Positions 59,484 to 64,000 of a stretch of 64,000 bases of DNA are shown one piece after another (the first letter of the stretch is position 1; every line of letters begins with the position of its first letter). The notes under the pieces were generated by a model. That model was not told the DNA's origin. It made no database searches and saw nothing but the letters and a program-made list of their open reading frames with translations. A program made the position numbers and the translations under genes. Origin of the DNA: Maricaulis virginensis (lineage in GTDB: Bacteria > Pseudomonadota > Alphaproteobacteria > Caulobacterales > Maricaulaceae); the NCBI RefSeq assembly GCF_027922185.1, contig NZ_BSFE01000001.1, positions 124,001 to 188,000 of the forward strand. Reading direction: 5' to 3'.

Positions 59484-61010
59484 ATGGACATGCTGGCCTC
59501 TCTCCTGCCGGCAGGCATTGCCGTGCACGCGCCTGCGCTGATTGTCGTCATTCCGCTGATCATGGCGGCTGTGGCGGCCCTGATGCCGCGCGGCATCTTC
59601 GCCTGGGGTGTCACCCTGGCGACCGCCATCGCCGTGGCGGTGCTGTCGCTGAACATTCTCGGCCAGGTCTCGACCGGCGGGGTGATTTCCTATGCCATGG
59701 GCGGCTGGCTGCCGCCGGTCGGCATCGAGCTGCGCGTCGACATGCTCAACGTGCCGCTCCTGCTCCTGGTCGGCATTGTCGGTCTCCTGTGCGTCATCTA
59801 CGCCCTGCCGTCGGTCGCCGACGAGATCGCGAAGAAGCAGCAAGCGCTCTTCTATTCCGCCTTCCTGGTCTGCTTTGCCGGCCTGCTGGGCGTGACGATC
59901 ACGGGCGACGCCTTCAACGTCTTCGTCTTCCTGGAAATCTCCTCGATCTCCACCTACACGATCATCGCCATGGGCGCCGGCAAGGACCGCCGCGCCCTGA
60001 CCGCCAGCTATAACTACCTGGTGCTCGGCACGATCGGCGCGACCTTCTTCGTCATCGGCGTCGGCTTCCTCTACATGGCCACCGGCACGCTCAACATTGC
60101 CGACATGGCCGCCGTGCTGGAACAGAACGGGCATGACCGCGTCACCCAGGCCGCCTTCGCCTTCATCGTGGTGGGGCTGGGCCTCAAGGCCGCAATGTTC
60201 CCGCTGCATGTCTGGCTGCCCAACGCCTATGCCTTTGCGCCGAACTTCGTCACCGCCTTCCTGGCCTCCACGGCCACCAAGGTCGCCTTCTACGCGCTGA
60301 TCCGCTTCGTCTTTTCGGTCTTCCACCCGGAAGTGAACTTCGTCGCGATGTCCTTCACCTGGCTGTTCGCCGTGGTCGGCGTGGTGGCGATGATGGTGGC
60401 CTCGATGCAGGCGGTCTTCCAGACCGATGCGCGGCGCCTTCTGGCCTATTCCTCGGTGGCGCAGGTCGGCTACATGATGCTGGGTCTGGGCATGGGCACC
60501 GCGGCCGGCCTGTCGGCCAGCATGCTGCACCTGATGAACCACGCCCTGATGAAGGGGGCGCTGTTCATGGCGCTGGGCGCCTTTGCGCTGAATTTCGGCG
60601 TACGCCGGGTCAAGGATCTCGCCGGTCTCGGCCAGACCATGCCGGCCTCCTCGGCGGCCTTTACCGTCGCCAGCCTGTCGCTGGTCGGTGTGCCGCTGAC
60701 GGTGGGCTTCACCTCGAAATGGTATCTGGTCACCGCCGCGCTCGAGCGCGGCTGGTGGTGGGCCGTTGCCGCACTGATGATCTCCTCGCTGCTGGCGCTG
60801 GCCTATGTGGCCCGGCTCCTGTCGGCGATCTGGATGGAAACGCCGCCGGCCGGCAAGGCGGGCATTGCGCCGGCCCGCCGCCTGGCGCCGTGGATGGTGC
60901 TGGCCCCGATGAGCCTCCTGGCCTTCGCCAATATCTACTTCTTCTTCCACGCCGACCCGCTGGTCGGCTTGGCCCGCGCGGCCGCCAATGCCGTGATGGG
61001 AGGAAACTGA
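59484..61010 (+). CDS. mrpD: Mrp antiporter subunit D (NuoM/N-like)
   Basis: A 508-residue proton-antiporter module with about 14 helices. The key Glu is in VFLEISSISTYT; the Lys and His lie in LGLKAAMFPLHVWLPNAY; ASTATKVAFYALIRF and QTDARRLLAYSSVAQVGYMM are also present, all characteristic of the MrpD/NuoN antiporter family. It starts directly after mrpC. Two more antiporter-like subunits follow in the operon. Confidence 0.95.
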   Translation: MDMLASLLPAGIAVHAPALIVVIPLIMAAVAALMPRGIFAWGVTLATAIAVAVLSLNILGQVSTGGVISYAMGGWLPPVGIELRVDMLNVPLLLLVGIVGLLCVIYALPSVADEIAKKQQALFYSAFLVCFAGLLGVTITGDAFNVFVFLEISSISTYTIIAMGAGKDRRALTASYNYLVLGTIGATFFVIGVGFLYMATGTLNIADMAAVLEQNGHDRVTQAAFAFIVVGLGLKAAMFPLHVWLPNAYAFAPNFVTAFLASTATKVAFYALIRFVFSVFHPEVNFVAMSFTWLFAVVGVVAMMVASMQAVFQTDARRLLAYSSVAQVGYMMLGLGMGTAAGLSASMLHLMNHALMKGALFMALGAFALNFGVRRVKDLAGLGQTMPASSAAFTVASLSLVGVPLTVGFTSKWYLVTAALERGWWWAVAALMISSLLALAYVARLLSAIWMETPPAGKAGIAPARRLAPWMVLAPMSLLAFANIYFFFHADPLVGLARAAANAVMGGN

Positions 61011-61014
61011 GCCG

Positions 61015-62496
61015 ATGTGGACGCCTGAACTCTCCCTTGCCCTGGCGCTGGCCATCCCGGCCATCGGCGGTGTCGCCGTGGCGCTGCTGGGCAAGTATCC
61101 CAATCTGCGCGAAGGCGCGACGCTGGTCTCCGCTGTCCTTCTGGCGCTGAATGTCGCCTATCTGGTCGAGATCGCGCCGAGCCATCCGGTCCTGGAACTG
61201 GCGACGCTGGCGCCGGGCCTGCACCTGGTCTTCCGCCTGGAACCGCTGGGGGCGCTGTTTGCCGCAGTGGCCTCGGGCCTGTGGATCGTCAACTCGCTCT
61301 ATTCCATCGGCTATATGCGCGGGAACAACGAGAAGAACCAGACGCGCTTCTATGTCTGTTTCTGCATCGCCATCGGGGCCGCCATGGGCGTGGCCCTGTC
61401 CGGCAACCTGTTGACGATGTTCCTCTTCTACGAAGTGCTCACCCTGTCGACCTATCCGCTGGTCACGCACAAGGGTGACGCGAACGCCAAGCGCGGCGGC
61501 AAGATCTATCTGTCCATCCTGCTGGGCACCTCGATCGGCCTCTTGCTGCCCGCCGTGATCGCGACGCACTTCCTCGCCGGTTCGACCGATTTCGTTGCCG
61601 GCGGCCTGCTGGCCGTCAACGAGGTGACGCCCGCCATCGCCGGCGTGCTGCTGGTGCTGTTCGCCTTCGGGATCGGCAAGGCGGCGCTGATGCCGGTTCA
61701 CCCCTGGCTGCCCAACGCCATGGTCGCACCGACACCGGTCTCGGCCCTGCTGCACGCCGTGGCCGTTGTGAAGGCCGGCGTGTTCGCCATGCTGAAAGTG
61801 GGCACCTACATCTTCGGTCCCGCCCTGATCGCCGCCACGCCGACCTCGGACGCGCTGGCCTGGATCGCCGGTGTCTCCATCGTGCTGTCCTCGGTCGTCG
61901 CGATGACCAAGGATAATCTGAAGGCCCGGCTGGCCTTCTCCACCGTCTCCCAGCTCTCCTATGTCACGCTGGGCGTGATGCTGGCCTCGCCGCTGGCCAT
62001 GCTGGGCGGGGCGCTGCAGATCGTCATGCACGCCTGGGGCAAGATCACCCTCTTCATGAGCGCGGGCGCGATCTACACCGCCACCAAGAAGACCGAGATC
62101 TCGCAGATGGCGGGCCTGGGCCGCTACATGCCCTGGCTGTTCATCGCCTACACGGTCGGCGCGCTGTCGATCATCGGCCTGCCGCCGCTGGGCGGCACCT
62201 GGCCCAAGCTCTTCCTGATGCAGGGCGCCTGGGAATCCGGTCACGGCCTGCTGATCGTGGCGCTGGTGGCCTCGTCCATCCTCAATGTCGCCTATCTGCT
62301 GCCGCTCTCGGCGCGCGGTTTCTTCTCCGCGCCGGAAGAGGCCAAGCTGAAGAAGACGCCGCCCATGCTGGTCATCCTGCCGCCGGTCATCACGGCTGCG
62401 GGCGTGCTGGTGCTGTTCTTCCTGATCGGGCCGCTGCGCGACTATCTCGCGCCGGTCTTCCTGTCCTCGTCCCTTGCTGCGGAGGCCGCCCTGTGA
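61015..62496 (+). CDS. Second Mrp antiporter-like D subunit
   Basis: A 493-residue antiporter module related to but clearly diverged from the preceding gene: MFLFYEVLTLSTYPLVTHKGD (key Glu), GIGKAALMPVHPWLPNAMVAPTPVSALLHAVAVVKAG (key Lys, and the HAVAVVKAG helix of NuoL/M-type subunits), and AFSTVSQLSYVTLGVM. GGAGGAA precedes the ATG. It likely occupies one of the two antiporter positions in the complex. It overlaps the next small gene in a GTGA. Confidence 0.92.
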   Translation: MWTPELSLALALAIPAIGGVAVALLGKYPNLREGATLVSAVLLALNVAYLVEIAPSHPVLELATLAPGLHLVFRLEPLGALFAAVASGLWIVNSLYSIGYMRGNNEKNQTRFYVCFCIAIGAAMGVALSGNLLTMFLFYEVLTLSTYPLVTHKGDANAKRGGKIYLSILLGTSIGLLLPAVIATHFLAGSTDFVAGGLLAVNEVTPAIAGVLLVLFAFGIGKAALMPVHPWLPNAMVAPTPVSALLHAVAVVKAGVFAMLKVGTYIFGPALIAATPTSDALAWIAGVSIVLSSVVAMTKDNLKARLAFSTVSQLSYVTLGVMLASPLAMLGGALQIVMHAWGKITLFMSAGAIYTATKKTEISQMAGLGRYMPWLFIAYTVGALSIIGLPPLGGTWPKLFLMQGAWESGHGLLIVALVASSILNVAYLLPLSARGFFSAPEEAKLKKTPPMLVILPPVITAAGVLVLFFLIGPLRDYLAPVFLSSSLAAEAAL

Positions 62497-62795
62497 GCGA
62501 TCAATCCGGCAAACACGATGAACTCGTGCATCCCGCGGCCCGGCCCTTTTTGTGGCTGGACGCGAAATGGCTGAAATCCTCGATGCTGTGGATCCTGCTG
62601 GTCCTCGCCCTCGGCTTTGCGGCGATCGACCTCTTCCACCATCGCCATGAATACGTGCATGTGGCCGAGACACCGGGCTTCTACGCCCTGTGGGGTTTCG
62701 GCTCCTTCGTGCTGGCCGTGATGGTCGGCTGGTTCGTGATCCGCGGCTTCCTGGGCCGTGAGGAAGACTATTGGGACGGGGAGGGCGACCAATGA
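62493..62795 (+). CDS. Small two-helix membrane protein in the Mrp operon
   Basis: A 100-residue protein. A hydrophilic N-terminus (MSDQSGKHDELVHPAARPFLWL) is followed by two helices (about residues 32-46 and 65-85) separated by an HHRHEYVHV loop. It matches no core Mrp subunit by eye. Both ends are coupled (GTGA with the D2 gene, ATGA with the next), so it is probably a structural accessory of this complex. Confidence 0.75.
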   Translation: MSDQSGKHDELVHPAARPFLWLDAKWLKSSMLWILLVLALGFAAIDLFHHRHEYVHVAETPGFYALWGFGSFVLAVMVGWFVIRGFLGREEDYWDGEGDQ

Positions 62796-64000
62796 TCGAG
62801 GCCCTCTACGACGTCTCTCCGGCCTGGCCGGTCATCATTGCCGGCCTGATCGCGGCCGCCGTGCCGAACCATCATGTGCGCAAGGGCCTGGCCCTGATCG
62901 CACCGGTGCTGGCGGGCTTTCTCTGGTTCAACGTGCCCTCCGGCGTTCATACCGGCGGCATTATCGAACTGGGCGGGTTCACGCTGGAAACCTTCCGCTA
63001 TGACGGCCTGTCCCGCATCTGGGGCCTGATCTTCATCATCGCCGCCTTCATCAATGCGCTCTACGGCCTGCATTCCAGAGACCGCGTCGGCGATGCCTCC
63101 GGCCTGATCTATGCCGGTGCCGGCCTCGGCGCCGTCTTCGCCGGCGATCTCCTCTCGCTCTTCTTCTTCTGGGAGCTGACGGCGATTTCCTCGGTCTTCC
63201 TGATCTGGGGCTCCAAAACCAACGAAGCCTACAAGGCGGGCCTGCGCTATCTGGCGATCCACGTCCTGTCCGGCGTCATGCTGCTGGCCGGCGCCGTGAT
63301 CCACTCCGCCGATACCGGCAGCTGGGCGTTTGACGAGAGCCTCTCGGTGAACACGCTGGGCGGTTTCCTGATCTTCCTCGCCTTCGGCATCAAGTGCGCC
63401 TTCCCCTTCCTGCACAACTGGCTGCAGGACGCCTATCCCAAGGCGACGGTCACGGGCGCCGTGGTGCTCTCGGCCTTTACCACCAAGCTGGCCGTCTACG
63501 CCCTGGCGCGCGGCTATGCCGGGACCGACATGCTGATCTGGATCGGCGCGGTCATGACCGCCTTCCCGGTCTTCTTCGCCGTGGTCGAGAACGATCTCAG
63601 GAAGGTCCTGTCCTACTCGCTGAACAACCAGCTCGGCTTCATGGTGGTCGGCATCGGTGTCGGTACCGAGCTCGCCATCAATGGCGCCGCGGCGCACGCC
63701 TTCGTGCACATCATCTACAAGGCGCTCTTGTTCATGAGCATGGGGGCGGTGCTCTACCGCGTCGGCACCGTGAAGGCGTCCGAACTGGGCGGTCTCTTCA
63801 AGACCATGCCGGCGACCGCGATCTTCTGCATTATCGGCGCCGCCTCGATCTCGGCCTTCCCGCTCTTCTCCGGCTTTGTCGCCAAGGCGATGACGCTGGC
63901 GGCGGTGGCGCACGAGGGACACTACATCGTCTGGTTCATCCTGCTGTTCGCCTCGGCGGGCGTGCTGGAGCACTCGGGCATCAAGATCCCGTACTTCGCC
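62792..64000 (+). CDS. Third Mrp antiporter-like subunit, cut by the window edge
   Basis: The first 403 residues of a third NuoL/M/N-type antiporter module. It has LLSLFFFWELTAISSVFLIWG with the key Glu, FGIKCAFPFLHNWLQDAYPKATVTG with the key Lys, and LRKVLSYSLNNQLGFMVVG. It differs from both preceding antiporter genes and could stand in for the large N-terminal half of MrpA, which is otherwise missing. The reading frame runs off the right edge, so total length and any C-terminal fusion are unknown. Confidence 0.9.
   Translation, partial: MIEALYDVSPAWPVIIAGLIAAAVPNHHVRKGLALIAPVLAGFLWFNVPSGVHTGGIIELGGFTLETFRYDGLSRIWGLIFIIAAFINALYGLHSRDRVGDASGLIYAGAGLGAVFAGDLLSLFFFWELTAISSVFLIWGSKTNEAYKAGLRYLAIHVLSGVMLLAGAVIHSADTGSWAFDESLSVNTLGGFLIFLAFGIKCAFPFLHNWLQDAYPKATVTGAVVLSAFTTKLAVYALARGYAGTDMLIWIGAVMTAFPVFFAVVENDLRKVLSYSLNNQLGFMVVGIGVGTELAINGAAAHAFVHIIYKALLFMSMGAVLYRVGTVKASELGGLFKTMPATAIFCIIGAASISAFPLFSGFVAKAMTLAAVAHEGHYIVWFILLFASAGVLEHSGIKIPYFA

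Noticed and set aside
58980..62673. Two minus-strand frames of about 700 and 650 codons across the Mrp genes
   Set aside because: Both are antisense to membrane subunits with clear family motifs and read as Gly/His/Arg/Gln-rich nonsense.

Overview
This 64-kb stretch is a GC-rich, densely packed bacterial chromosome segment. There are no phage genes, insertion sequences, rRNA genes or CRISPR arrays. Gene content and protein style point to a marine stalked-bacterium-type alphaproteobacterium, with the Maricaulales/Hyphomonadaceae relatives of Caulobacter most likely. Clues are a DUF3450/TtpC-type TonB energising operon, DUF2336, DUF2061, DUF1499 and DUF3667 proteins, an exbB/exbD/tonB set with two ExbDs, and a lipoprotein oligopeptidase B. 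The taxonomic placement is inference, not a database result.

Layout. 1-8.4 kb: 3-hydroxybutyrate dehydrogenase (cut by the left edge), yaaA, an endonuclease/exonuclease/phosphatase-fold protein, a minus-strand run of cytochrome b561, YceI, Sua5-type threonylcarbamoyl-AMP synthase and an FAD-linked oxidase, then an acyl-CoA dehydrogenase. 8.5-16 kb: small flavodoxin-like and membrane proteins, a translationally coupled small-membrane-protein/ybjQ/lepB set with a second tandem lepB, an HSDL2-like SDR, a SET protein, a PfpI/DJ-1 protein, a histone-deacetylase-family amidohydrolase and a histidine phosphatase. 15.7-22 kb: isoprenoid block xseB-csaA-ispA-dxs. tlyA follows but is separated from dxs by an opposite-strand S41-peptidase/TetR pair carrying two copies of a 12-bp operator. 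22-29.5 kb: two envelope glycine-zipper proteins, aroC with a J-domain protein, pdxH, DUF1499, and a coupled MBL-hydrolase/ATP-grasp-like pair. 29.6-36 kb: oligopeptide transporter parts oppB-oppC and oppA (no ATPase genes in the window), separated by two paralogous secreted proteins, then DUF3667. 36-38.6 kb: sppA, tRNA-Pro(CGG) and tRNA-Gln(TTG).

39-47.6 kb is one functional block. DUF3450 coiled-coil protein, TtpC-like ExbB fusion, ExbB, ExbD, ExbD, TonB and TPR protein are followed by a terminator and then a second TPR and a second TonB paralogous to the first pair. The block should convert proton-motive force into work on outer-membrane receptors; one TonB-dependent receptor lies at 54-56.4 kb. 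47.9-53.9 kb: oligopeptidase B, msrB, an MFS transporter, DUF2336, DUF2061 and a zinc-ribbon protein. 56.8-64 kb: an Mrp-type multisubunit cation/proton antiporter operon (E-F-G-A'-B-C-D-D2-x-D3), running off the right edge, with three antiporter-like subunits and no full-length MrpA seen.

Most genes sit in compact operons with 4-bp ATGA/GTGA overlaps. Convergent gene ends are often separated by perfect GC-rich hairpins that can terminate both strands. Start codons were moved downstream of the longest frame wherever a Shine-Dalgarno sequence or a signal peptide made the case; these choices are noted gene by gene.
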